A stretch of 6,347 nt of DNA from Candidatus Roizmanbacteria bacterium (GTDB lineage: Bacteria; Patescibacteriota; Microgenomatia; UBA1406; GWC2-37-13). The translations under genes were made by a program, and so were the position numbers. The stretch lies in NCBI GenBank assembly GCA_013334845.1, contig JAAXWV010000078.1, positions 1 to 6,347 on the forward strand, read 5' to 3'. Below the pieces are notes generated by a model. That model saw only the letters and a list, made by a program, of their open reading frames with translations, made no database searches and was not told the origin of the DNA. Shown here in pieces: positions 1-5,648 of the stretch (position 1 is the stretch's first letter; the number at the start of each line of letters is the position of its first letter).

Positions 1-354
1 TTTTTGTGGTTTGTCAGCACGCCAGACCGGTTGAATCTGATAACGTTTGTAAGGGATGTTCAGCTTATTGTTGTAAGCTGCAATAACGCGGGCTGTGGGG
101 ACAGTCTGATCGTAACGTAAAGCCACTCGACGCGCCCCGTTATCTTCAAAACGGTATATTAATTTTTCAGCTTCTTCTCCATATTTTCCCATGAGAAGGG
201 CTTCGTATTCGAGGGTTGGTGTCTCAAGCGGTTCAAAACCGTATCGCTCATAGACGGAACGCATTTTCTGGATGAGCCAGAAACGCTTGCGCGCTTCGCT
301 ACCCAGAAAGTCTCGAAAACCCTTTAATGGATTGAAATTAGTGAGTGAACTCAT
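1..354 (-). CDS. hisS: Histidine--tRNA ligase, N-terminal part (runs off left edge)
   Basis: Class II aminoacyl-tRNA synthetase that charges tRNA-His with histidine in the cytoplasm. Only the first 118 codons are present (the family is usually about 420 residues); the frame is open to base 1. The translation begins MSSLTNFNPLKGFRDFLG, the typical HisRS opening with the KGFRDF element at 11-16. The motif ALRYDQTVPTARV (78-90) is the characteristic substrate-binding loop. RYQIQPVWRADKPQ (104-117) is class II motif 2, with R112 as the expected ATP-contacting arginine. The YDxTVPxAR wording is one of the two common HisRS variants; the other reads RPExTA. The ATG at 354 is chosen because the conserved N-terminus starts there and an extended -10 box lies 7 nt upstream. 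The preceding DehI-like gene ends only 17 nt before. Nothing visible suggests damage; it is simply cut by the window. Confidence 0.96.
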   Translation of the reverse strand, partial: MSSLTNFNPLKGFRDFLGSEARKRFWLIQKMRSVYERYGFEPLETPTLEYEALLMGKYGEEAEKLIYRFEDNGARRVALRYDQTVPTARVIAAYNNKLNIPYKRYQIQPVWRADKPQK

Positions 355-361
355 GGACTCT

Positions 362-370
362 ATTATACCA
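362..370 (-). promoter_or_regulatory. Extended -10 promoter of hisS, probably leaderless
   Basis: On the minus strand the sequence reads TGG-TATAAT, a perfect extended -10 (TGnTATAAT), followed by 7 nt (AGAGTCC) and the hisS ATG. A start site about 7 nt downstream of the -10 falls at or next to the A of the ATG, so the mRNA should have no leader. At a 17-bp spacing the -35 region reads TATGAG, a poor match, which the TG extension would compensate. The element fills the 17-nt gap after the DehI-like gene's stop codon. The motif is seen directly; transcription from it is inferred. Confidence 0.65.
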
Positions 371-371
371 C

Positions 372-1238
372 TTACTTTTCTCTCCTCATATATTCACTGA
401 ACATCAGGCGGTGGACCGCATAAGTAGGAAAATGTTCGGAGAGAAGATAGATTAGATCATTAAATTGAGGGTATTTTGAACTGAGAGTAATAACCACATT
501 GATCGGTGAATTAATCGATTTGGGAAGTGCGGTAAGGGTGTAAAGCAGTGTTTTCTCGATATTGATTCGCACTTTCCAGAAAGCTTCTCTCTTCATAAGT
601 TCAGCAAAATCCCCCTGGCACAATGCAAGAAACTCTCCCATTATCTCTTTTTCAAGTTGAGAGCCTGTTGTGGTCGCAAGCGCAGATGTTGAAATAATTT
701 CTACGTTAGTTTCTTGATCACGTTTAGTGGGCTGAATTCCTCGCAGCATGTCACTAAAAATAAATGATGATTCGTTGAGGGTGGTAATCTCATTTTCTAT
801 TTTTTCCTCAGATTCGTTATATGCCGGAGCGAGTTTTTTTGCGGCAACCGCCCATCCTTTTACCGCCTCACGAAGGGCTAAAAAGATGACTGCTATTTTG
901 AGATTGGTAAGACATATTTGTCTTAACTCTCCCTGGAAATTCTGATACGATGATGCATATCGATAGCGATTAATCCATTCTTTTTGTTCTGGTGAGATTG
1001 TGAGCGTTTCTTGTATGACGGAATTGAGCTCATCATGCAGCTCTGATATTAACTTCTGAAACTGAAGGTCAACGAGGTTGAGGACTATCTGATCAGAAAT
1101 GTAAATGAGATATTCTGGAAAAGCGCCAAGATAAGTAAAAAAAAGAGGTAATGTTGGCGTTGTGAGAGCTTCTCTTATTTTTGTATATTCTTCCCTCACT
1201 TGAGGCGGCGCATGTTTTTCCGATACCGGCTGTATCAT
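372..1238 (-). CDS. DehI-family (2-haloacid dehalogenase-like) alpha-helical protein, function uncertain
   Basis: A 288-residue protein with no signal peptide or membrane segment, almost entirely helix-forming. Residues 13-44 match the first repeat of group I 2-haloacid dehalogenase DehI as I remember it: a Y-x-x-I-R helix (18-22), a proline at 28, then a hydrophobic stretch ending GAFPEYL (38-44) against TFPGYL in DehI. About 22 residues align without a gap. Length also fits (DehI of Pseudomonas putida is about 296). In the second half, QGDFAEL (208-214) could correspond to SDFQAL around the catalytic Asp189 of DehI, giving D210 as the candidate aspartate. The residues at the places of DehI Trp34 and Phe37 appear to be T29 and L32, so dehalogenase activity should not be assumed. 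The ATG at 1238 is supported by a -10 box 6 nt upstream. It sits between htrA and hisS with short gaps. Family membership is fairly likely; the biological role is unknown. Confidence 0.6.
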   Translation of the reverse strand: MIQPVSEKHAPPQVREEYTKIREALTTPTLPLFFTYLGAFPEYLIYISDQIVLNLVDLQFQKLISELHDELNSVIQETLTISPEQKEWINRYRYASSYQNFQGELRQICLTNLKIAVIFLALREAVKGWAVAAKKLAPAYNESEEKIENEITTLNESSFIFSDMLRGIQPTKRDQETNVEIISTSALATTTGSQLEKEIMGEFLALCQGDFAELMKREAFWKVRINIEKTLLYTLTALPKSINSPINVVITLSSKYPQFNDLIYLLSEHFPTYAVHRLMFSEYMRREK

Positions 1239-1244
1239 GCGTTT

Positions 1245-1253
1245 ATTATATCA
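1245..1253 (-). promoter_or_regulatory. Extended -10 promoter of the DehI-like gene, probably leaderless
   Basis: The minus strand reads TGA-TATAAT (TGnTATAAT), then AAACGC and the ATG, so the -10 ends 6 nt before the start codon. The whole element lies in the 18-nt gap after the HtrA stop codon. No -35 match is seen at 16-18 bp upstream, within the end of the protease gene. No ribosome-binding sequence is possible in such a short leader, which argues for leaderless translation. Confidence 0.62.
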
Positions 1254-1256
1254 GTT

Positions 1257-2411
1257 CTAATCCTTTGCGGCCTCGAGCGTTATCTGTTTTGTTACCGTTT
1301 GTCCATTGCGCCAAACTTTTACAGTAATCTTATCGCCCACTTTCTTCTGAACTATTGATTTAGCGATTTCCTGATCATCTCCACCCTTTATTTTTTGTCC
1401 ATCAATCTCGGTGATAATATCTTCTACCTGAATATCGACTTTTGCCGCAGGAGAGTTGGGGATGACTTCGATTACATAAGCTCCAGCAACGAGATCATTC
1501 ATTACTGCTGTCTGCTGGTCAAGCATCTTGTATCGAACTCCGATATAAGGCCGCTCAAATGAACTTCCTTGTTTTTCAAAATTAGTAAGGAGATCATTGA
1601 TGACATTAGCGGGAATTGCAAATCCTATGTTTTGCCCTTCCTGAGCTACTGCGGTATTGATACCAATCACTTCCCCCTTTGAATTTAGGAGAGGACCTCC
1701 GGAATTGCCCGGACTAATAGGCGCGTCGGTCTGGATCACGTTATCGAGTTTTTCAACATAGCCCTCATAAGGTGATCCGGCGGTAATTCCTCTTCCTAAT
1801 CCGGAAACAATTCCGTGAGTTACGGTGTTTCTGAATTCGCCAAGTGGAGTACCTATGGCAATCACTAACTGCCCGAGTTGCAGATTGGAAGAATTACCGA
1901 GCGAAAGTGGTTTTAAATTCGATGCACTGATCTTAAGAATTGCGAGGTCATTGAGCGGGTCACGGTAAATCTTATCAACAGTATACTTTTTGTTATCATT
2001 TGTCAAAATTTGATAGGTGGCAGTTGTGTCGGAAACCACGTGTTTATTAGTGATAATGAGGCCATCTTTGGTAGCAATAAAACCACTTCCGATATTCTGC
2101 TCTATCTTTTGTTGTGTTCCGGTAACTTGTCGGAACGGAGCAAAAGGATCAAAAGGGTTTATCTCATATCGATCTTGAGCAGAAGTTGTTTTATTGATTC
2201 CTACAGTTACTACTGATGGAAGAGAGTTTGCTACCACTTGGGTAATGACTGACTCTTCATATACCACTACTTGTTTCGTGTTGTTCTGAGGAGATGTGAC
2301 TTGAGTTGATGGGAGGTATTTGTTCAAATGAAGCTTACCGGCTAGTGGCGTCTGTTGAATAATCGCAAGGACAATAAGTACGATAGATATAAAAAGAAGT
2401 ATTTTTTTCAT
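1257..2411 (-). CDS. HtrA/Deg-type serine protease, membrane-anchored, one PDZ domain
   Basis: A 384-residue S1C (trypsin-like) protease that degrades or processes misfolded proteins outside the cytoplasmic membrane. Residues 1-20 are a KK-started hydrophobic segment, read as a membrane anchor or uncleaved signal. A low-complexity linker reaches about 100. The protease domain follows with a full catalytic triad: H124 in ITNKHVV, D155 in NDLAILKI, and S237 in SPGNSGGPL. One PDZ domain occupies about 287-380 and begins at the typical RPYIGVRY. Length and plan match single-PDZ HtrA/DegS-like proteins; DegP has two PDZ domains. All catalytic residues are intact, so an active enzyme is expected. 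It follows the S41 protease with a 38-nt gap and precedes the DehI-like gene by 18 nt. There is no Shine-Dalgarno sequence and only a weak -10 candidate upstream, so it may share the S41 transcript. The family is certain; the exact paralogue (htrA, degP or degQ) cannot be assigned. Confidence 0.95.
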   Translation of the reverse strand: MKKILLFISIVLIVLAIIQQTPLAGKLHLNKYLPSTQVTSPQNNTKQVVVYEESVITQVVANSLPSVVTVGINKTTSAQDRYEINPFDPFAPFRQVTGTQQKIEQNIGSGFIATKDGLIITNKHVVSDTTATYQILTNDNKKYTVDKIYRDPLNDLAILKISASNLKPLSLGNSSNLQLGQLVIAIGTPLGEFRNTVTHGIVSGLGRGITAGSPYEGYVEKLDNVIQTDAPISPGNSGGPLLNSKGEVIGINTAVAQEGQNIGFAIPANVINDLLTNFEKQGSSFERPYIGVRYKMLDQQTAVMNDLVAGAYVIEVIPNSPAAKVDIQVEDIITEIDGQKIKGGDDQEIAKSIVQKKVGDKITVKVWRNGQTVTKQITLEAAKD

Positions 2412-2426
2412 ATTACTATTGAATTA

Positions 2427-2432
2427 ATAATA
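2427..2432 (-). promoter_or_regulatory. Weak candidate -10 box for htrA
   Basis: TATTAT (5 of 6 to TATAAT) lies 15 nt before the HtrA ATG, in the 38-nt gap after the S41 gene. No matching -35 is seen at 16-18 bp and there is no TG extension. It breaks the 6-7 nt pattern of the other promoters here, so read-through from the S41 gene is at least as likely. Confidence 0.2.
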
Positions 2433-2449
2433 GAATTTAGGTTTACGAT

Positions 2450-3700
2450 CTATTGTTTGAGAACTTCTTCAAATGCCCTCTGTAATTGATTGTCTGTATC
2501 TTTGGTAATAGTCTCCCCTTCTTTTGTGATGAGATCAACTTTAATGGATGGTTCTATCCCCTTCCCCATAATCCAGTCTCCTTTGGGAAGAATCCACTTA
2601 GCAACGGTGACATGGAGTCCGGCTCCACTATTGAGATCAAGCGCTTCCTGTACTGATCCTTTTCCGAAACTCTTTTCTCCAACGAGCTTAGCCCGACCAT
2701 AGTCACGGAGTGCTCCACTCAAGATCTCTGACGCAGAGGCAGAGCCCTTGTTAATAAGTACAACAAGCGGTATATTCAGCAATTTTCCTTGTCGCTCAAC
2801 TTCATAATCGACGTTTTCAGTGGTAGTAGATTCCTGACGCACGATCAACTTGCCTTGTGAAAGAAAATCGGAGGCTGTGAAGACGGCGCTTTCGAGATAA
2901 CCTCCCGGATTGTCACGCAGATCAAGAACCATACCTTTTATCTCTTTTTTATCCCATTTATTTGCAATCTCAGTGGTTGCTTTATCCCATTCGCGATTTG
3001 TATTTTCGCCAAACTGACTTAACTTGAGGTATGCGATTTGCTTTTCATATGACAGATCAACCGACGATACGTTAATTTGATCTCGGACTATGTTAAGGTC
3101 AAACGTTTTTTCGTTGCGTTCAAATGTTATGGTTACTTTTGTACCTTTGTTACCGCGAATTTTGGAGACAGCTTGAGGTAGTTTCCAGCCATTTGTTGAT
3201 TGGCCGTCGACTTTCACCACGTAATCTCCAGGTTTAACTCCTGCCTTCTCAGCGGGAGAATCCTTAAGCGGAGCGATGATCACGATTCGATTATCTTTTA
3301 AACCGAGTTGAGCACCGATGCCTTCGAATTTTCCACCAAGATCATCTTTAGACTGTTTGTTTTCATCAGGAGTCAGGAAAAAAGTATAGGGGTCATCGAG
3401 TGAAGCAACCATTCCTTTAATTGCTCCATAGACCATTTTTTTAGTATCAAGTTTCTTTTTATCAACGTACTTCTGTTCTACTTTATCCCAGGTATCCCAG
3501 AATAAGCTAAAATCGACGTCCTGCGCTTTTTGACTTACTTTAGGTTCTGTGTTGCGAATCGTATAAGAGGATTGACTCTTTGTAGTGTGCTGAGTATTGT
3601 ACTCTCCGATCTTGTAGCCTGAACCGAAGAGAAAAACTCCAATAGAAACAAAAAGCAGAATATCGGTTACTTTTTTGGATGTCATGATTTTTTTCGTCAT
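2450..3700 (-). CDS. S41 family C-terminal processing peptidase (CtpA/Prc type)
   Basis: A 416-residue membrane-anchored serine protease that cleaves substrates near their C-terminus in the extracytoplasmic space. Residues 13-29 form one hydrophobic anchor. The N-terminal helical part carries the usual LDDPYTFFLTPDE (101-113). A PDZ domain spans about 122-205, with SPAEKAGVKPGD at 148-159. The protease core has the conserved DLRDNPGG (260-267), the catalytic serine in GSASASE (S322) and the catalytic lysine in SFGKGSVQ (K347). Their 25-residue spacing equals that of Prc (S430/K455), which supports the assignment. Length is typical of bacterial CtpA (about 400-450). The ATG at 3700 overlaps the upstream TGA by 4 nt (ATGA) with no ribosome-binding site, suggesting translation by coupling. 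A second ATG at codon 6 (3685) is also possible, but the overlap favours the first. HtrA follows 38 nt downstream. Confidence 0.96.
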   Translation of the reverse strand: MTKKIMTSKKVTDILLFVSIGVFLFGSGYKIGEYNTQHTTKSQSSYTIRNTEPKVSQKAQDVDFSLFWDTWDKVEQKYVDKKKLDTKKMVYGAIKGMVASLDDPYTFFLTPDENKQSKDDLGGKFEGIGAQLGLKDNRIVIIAPLKDSPAEKAGVKPGDYVVKVDGQSTNGWKLPQAVSKIRGNKGTKVTITFERNEKTFDLNIVRDQINVSSVDLSYEKQIAYLKLSQFGENTNREWDKATTEIANKWDKKEIKGMVLDLRDNPGGYLESAVFTASDFLSQGKLIVRQESTTTENVDYEVERQGKLLNIPLVVLINKGSASASEILSGALRDYGRAKLVGEKSFGKGSVQEALDLNSGAGLHVTVAKWILPKGDWIMGKGIEPSIKVDLITKEGETITKDTDNQLQRAFEEVLKQ

Positions 3701-4407
3701 TCGTAAAAGAATATTGTACTATCTTTTTTATTCACGATGCAATAAGGTAATTGCTGAGCTATTATCTGTTCAAAATCATTGACCTCTTGAATCAGTGTTG
3801 TAGCTAATTCTGTTTCTTCCTGCAAGGCCTCCAATGTGATAATCCCTAGAGCTCCCAAAGTTTCTAATTTAACCTGGTCGTACCCGGTGAGGCTTTTTGC
3901 CACAATAATTTTATCGCGAACCATCTCTTCGGTGACAGCCATTTGAGGATCGAAATATAAGACATTCCCTCCGTGGTCATCCGGGGTCTCTTTGAGCTTA
4001 TAACCCTTTTTATTTTTAACCTTCAAAGATACTTTTTCATCTTTAATCTCATGGATTTCTCCTTTGAAATGGCAGTTTATTACTTCTTCATCATCTGATT
4101 TTATTTGAATTGTGATAGAGCCATCTTCGTGATTAATCTCTTTAATAATTCCATCAAATTCACTCTTGTATTTACGGTAGCCGGTAAAGGATTTGTGCTC
4201 AGCGATAACATCCCCCTTTTTAATCTCTTCACCGACGAATTTTTTCAGAAAACTGAATATTTTCTTAGATGGCACGTGAAGATGGGAAGAGAGTTGGATT
4301 TTTACATCCTCTTGGGCTGCTGTTTCAATAAAGGGAGTACTAAAATCAACCACCTGCCCAGGCTTGATAAGAATATTGCCTATTTGAGGAATATCGATCA
4401 CTATCAT
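3697..4407 (-). CDS. Unrecognised 236-residue protein with a possible barrel-sandwich segment
   Basis: I do not recognise this family. It has no signal peptide or clear membrane segment. The N-terminal third looks beta-rich. Residues 58-101 read like a biotinyl/lipoyl or barrel-sandwich hybrid fold, as also seen in RnfC and RNA polymerase beta-prime: VGEEIKKGDVIAEHK (58-72), then YKSEFDGIIKEI (80-91) and DGSITIQI (95-102). No biotinylation (MKM) or lipoylation (DKA) lysine motif is present, so covalent loading is not supported. Residues 105-140 are charged and beta-rich. Residues 142-200 hold HGGNVLYFDP (145-154) and a predicted helical part around GYDQVKLETLGALGI (175-189). The C-terminus is helical, then ends in a short strand. 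The ATG at 4407 is fixed by a TATAAT box 6 nt upstream. Its TGA overlaps the S41 protease start (ATGA), which implies coupled expression and perhaps a shared process such as binding or presenting substrates, but this is a guess. Confidence 0.85.
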   Translation of the reverse strand: MIVIDIPQIGNILIKPGQVVDFSTPFIETAAQEDVKIQLSSHLHVPSKKIFSFLKKFVGEEIKKGDVIAEHKSFTGYRKYKSEFDGIIKEINHEDGSITIQIKSDDEEVINCHFKGEIHEIKDEKVSLKVKNKKGYKLKETPDDHGGNVLYFDPQMAVTEEMVRDKIIVAKSLTGYDQVKLETLGALGIITLEALQEETELATTLIQEVNDFEQIIAQQLPYCIVNKKDSTIFFYE

Positions 4408-4413
4408 ATAACC

Positions 4414-4443
4414 ATTATATACTACATTACTATCAATTGTGAA
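4414..4443 (-). promoter_or_regulatory. Promoter of the 236-residue gene/S41 unit, probably leaderless
   Basis: Perfect TATAAT at 4414-4419 (minus strand), followed by GGTTAT and the ATG, so the -10 ends 6 nt before the start codon. TTCACA at 4438-4443 is a 5-of-6 match to TTGACA with an 18-bp spacer. A second box, TTGATA (4431-4436), sits only 11 bp from the -10, too close for standard sigma70 contact. The promoter lies in the 57-nt gap after rpsR, so the protease unit can be expressed separately from the ribosomal operon. Confidence 0.68.
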
Positions 4444-4464
4444 GGCTGTAGATTATGGTCGCGA

Positions 4465-4674
4465 TTATCTGGCGCTCTGATGAGCGACAAATGGAATGAT
4501 AGCCAGCAGACGGGCATACTTTATCTCCTTATTGAGTTTGCGCTGATGATTTGCGCAGACTCCTGTTTGCTCACGACTGAGTATTTTCTTTCGTGGGGAT
4601 AAGAATTTTTCAATATTCTCTCCGTCTTTGTAGCTCGGCTCTGAATTGTATTTGCAAAAAAAACACTGTGCCAT
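4465..4674 (-). CDS. rpsR: 30S ribosomal protein S18 (bS18)
   Basis: A 69-residue small-subunit protein that binds with S6 to the platform of the 30S subunit. The core FLSPRKKILSREQTG (24-38) and KYARLLAIIPF (52-62) are diagnostic for bS18. The N-terminus has CFFC (4-7), and CANH (40-43) follows in the core. This CxxC plus CxxH set is the zinc-binding form of S18 found in part of bacteria. Length is slightly short but complete. It is the third gene of the rpsF-ssb-rpsR operon, 29 nt after ssb. There is no Shine-Dalgarno sequence; the 10 bases ACGTATATGG across the start are identical to those at rpsF. In many bacteria rplI (L9) follows rpsR, but here the next gene is unrelated. Confidence 0.97.
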   Translation of the reverse strand: MAQCFFCKYNSEPSYKDGENIEKFLSPRKKILSREQTGVCANHQRKLNKEIKYARLLAIIPFVAHQSAR

Positions 4675-4703
4675 ATACGTGTGTCAGTAAATAAAATGGT
4701 TAA

Positions 4704-5192
4704 TTAAAATGGTATATCATCGGGATTAACATCTTCTGAGGCCTTTTTAGGTTCAGTTGGCGCGGCGAAGTCACCAGCTTCCTCAGTTGGAATGCTAAAA
4801 CCATGATCACCTGTTTCTCCTTCTGTTTTTGTTTCGGCATTTTCGGCTGCTTTTTTCCCGTCATTGAATACGATGAAATCATCGAGAACTATTTCGGTTA
4901 CACTTTTCTGGGTGCCATCTTTGGCCGTGTAATTACGATAAGTTAGTCGTCCTTCAATATATACTTTTTTTCCTTTACTCAACAGCTTACCACAAAGTTC
5001 TGCCAGCTTCTGCCAGGCTACGATGCGGTGATACTGAGTCTCTTCTTTAATTTGTCCATCTGATGTTGTCCACGATCGATTTGTTGCGACTCCAAACGTA
5101 CACACTGCGGTCCCTGCGGGAGTGTACTTTAATTCAGGATCTCTTGTCAAATTACCCATCAATATTACCCGGTTTATTGATCTGCTTGCCAT
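4704..5192 (-). CDS. ssb: Single-stranded DNA-binding protein
   Basis: A 162-residue SSB that coats single-stranded DNA during replication, repair and recombination and recruits partner proteins. The OB fold fills about 4-110. It starts SINRVILMGNLTRDPELKY (5-23), continues with TFGVATNRSW (32-41) and YHRIVAWQKLAELC (54-67), and ends with GRLTYRNY and the DFIVF strand. Residues 112-152 are an acidic, Thr/Ala/Pro-containing linker of low conservation. The last residues, NPDDIPF (156-162), are the classic acidic tip that binds SSB partners, so the protein is complete. The size is usual for bacterial SSB. The gene lies between rpsF (40-nt gap) and rpsR (29-nt gap), the standard order. No Shine-Dalgarno sequence precedes the ATG. 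Confidence 0.97.
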   Translation of the reverse strand: MASRSINRVILMGNLTRDPELKYTPAGTAVCTFGVATNRSWTTSDGQIKEETQYHRIVAWQKLAELCGKLLSKGKKVYIEGRLTYRNYTAKDGTQKSVTEIVLDDFIVFNDGKKAAENAETKTEGETGDHGFSIPTEEAGDFAAPTEPKKASEDVNPDDIPF

Positions 5193-5198
5193 ATGTCT

Positions 5199-5221
5199 AT
5201 ATTAAATTGTAATCGTGTCAA
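5199..5221 (-). promoter_or_regulatory. Odd promoter-like pair upstream of ssb
   Basis: A perfect TTGACA (5216-5221) and TAATAT (5199-5204, 4 of 6 to TATAAT) are separated by only 11 bp, and TAATAT ends 6 nt before the ssb ATG. The 6-nt distance matches the leaderless starts elsewhere in the window, but an 11-bp spacer is too short for normal sigma70. It may be chance, or an internal promoter inside the rpsF operon with a non-standard layout. Confidence 0.25.
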
Positions 5222-5232
5222 ACTTCTATCTT

Positions 5233-5502
5233 TTATTTCGCATCAACTTTGAGAAGTAGATAGCGAAGTAGCTGTTCGTCAAAATTAAGCTTCTTTTTAA
5301 GCTCATTTACTCGATCTTTGGCAATTTCAAGCTTCCAAATGTAATAGGTAGCATTCGTTTGTTTTTTAATGGGGTATGCAAGTGGTTTATTTTTCCAGAC
5401 TATTTCCTCAGTAATAGTTCCACCAACTGAAGCAACATGTTCTTTGTAAGCCTTGACATCATTGTCGATATTTAAAAGAAGGGTCAGTTCGTAAACATCC
5501 AT
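5233..5502 (-). CDS. rpsF: 30S ribosomal protein S6 (bS6)
   Basis: An 89-residue S6, which pairs with S18 on the 30S platform. Family marks are YELTLLL (4-10) at the first strand, GGTITEEIVWKNKPLAYPIK (27-46), the following aromatic ATYYIWKLEI strand (51-60), and LNFDEQLLRYLLLKV (72-86). It is at the short end of the family (about 95-135 residues) because it lacks the usual charged C-terminal tail; the core fold is complete. First gene of rpsF-ssb-rpsR. The start has ACGTATATGG in common with rpsR and no clear Shine-Dalgarno sequence. A short leader of about 27 nt follows a plausible sigma70 promoter. I could not find the S6:S18-binding mRNA structure, with its bulged CCG, in this short leader. 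Confidence 0.96.
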   Translation of the reverse strand: MDVYELTLLLNIDNDVKAYKEHVASVGGTITEEIVWKNKPLAYPIKKQTNATYYIWKLEIAKDRVNELKKKLNFDEQLLRYLLLKVDAK

Positions 5503-5535
5503 ATACGTTTCTTAAAAAAATTTTCTAATGACTAT

Positions 5536-5564
5536 ATGATAATGGGAAGAGGAGCAAAAATCAA
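5536..5564 (-). promoter_or_regulatory. Promoter of the rpsF-ssb-rpsR operon
   Basis: On the minus strand TTGATT (5559-5564; 4 of 6 to TTGACA) and TATCAT (5536-5541; 5 of 6 to TATAAT) are spaced by 17 bp. A start near 5529 would leave a leader of about 27 nt. Unlike the other starts here this gene would have a leader, although that leader has no Shine-Dalgarno sequence. The spacing is ideal; usage is inferred. Confidence 0.5.
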
Positions 5565-5632
5565 GCGGATTAGGAGAACAGCACGGGAGAAAGAGATCAT
5601 GACATAATTTTCAAACTTACAAATTCCTGTGC

Positions 5633-5641
5633 TGGTATACT
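5633..5641 (+). promoter_or_regulatory. Extended -10 promoter of the glycosyltransferase gene, probably leaderless
   Basis: The plus strand reads TGG-TATACT (TGn plus a 5-of-6 -10), followed by AAACAAC and the ATG at 5649. The 7-nt distance is the same as at hisS and places the start of the mRNA at or beside the ATG. No good -35 is seen at 16-18 bp. It fits the pattern found at three minus-strand genes. Confidence 0.58.
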
Positions 5642-5648
5642 AAACAAC

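Larger units (their letters stand above)
5503..5648. other. Divergent intergenic region, rpsF / glycosyltransferase
   Basis: These 146 bp separate the two divergent genes and hold a promoter for each. The central part (about 5545-5605) is purine-rich on the plus strand. A 12-base A/T tract (5513-5524) lies in the rpsF leader. I see no open reading frame, RNA gene or strong hairpin. Confidence 0.8.

Noticed and set aside
748..2702. Plus-strand open frames of about 65-70 codons at 748-945, 2010-2216 and 2490-2702
   Set aside because: All lie antisense to well-supported minus-strand genes and show no family motif.
4408..4464. Possible terminator after rpsR
   Set aside because: The region has a direct repeat of ATAATC and a short TCGCGA palindrome but no stem followed by a T-run.
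4105..4602. Plus-strand open frame of 165 codons
   Set aside because: It is antisense to rpsR and the 236-residue gene, both clearly coding or well supported, and shows no family motif.
4700..4882. Minus-strand 60-codon frame inside ssb
   Set aside because: It is an out-of-frame shadow of the ssb linker, Lys/Gln-rich, with no start signal.
5503..5530. S6:S18 autoregulatory leader in front of rpsF
   Set aside because: The leader is only about 27 nt, mostly A/T, and has no bulged CCG stem as in known S6:S18 leaders.
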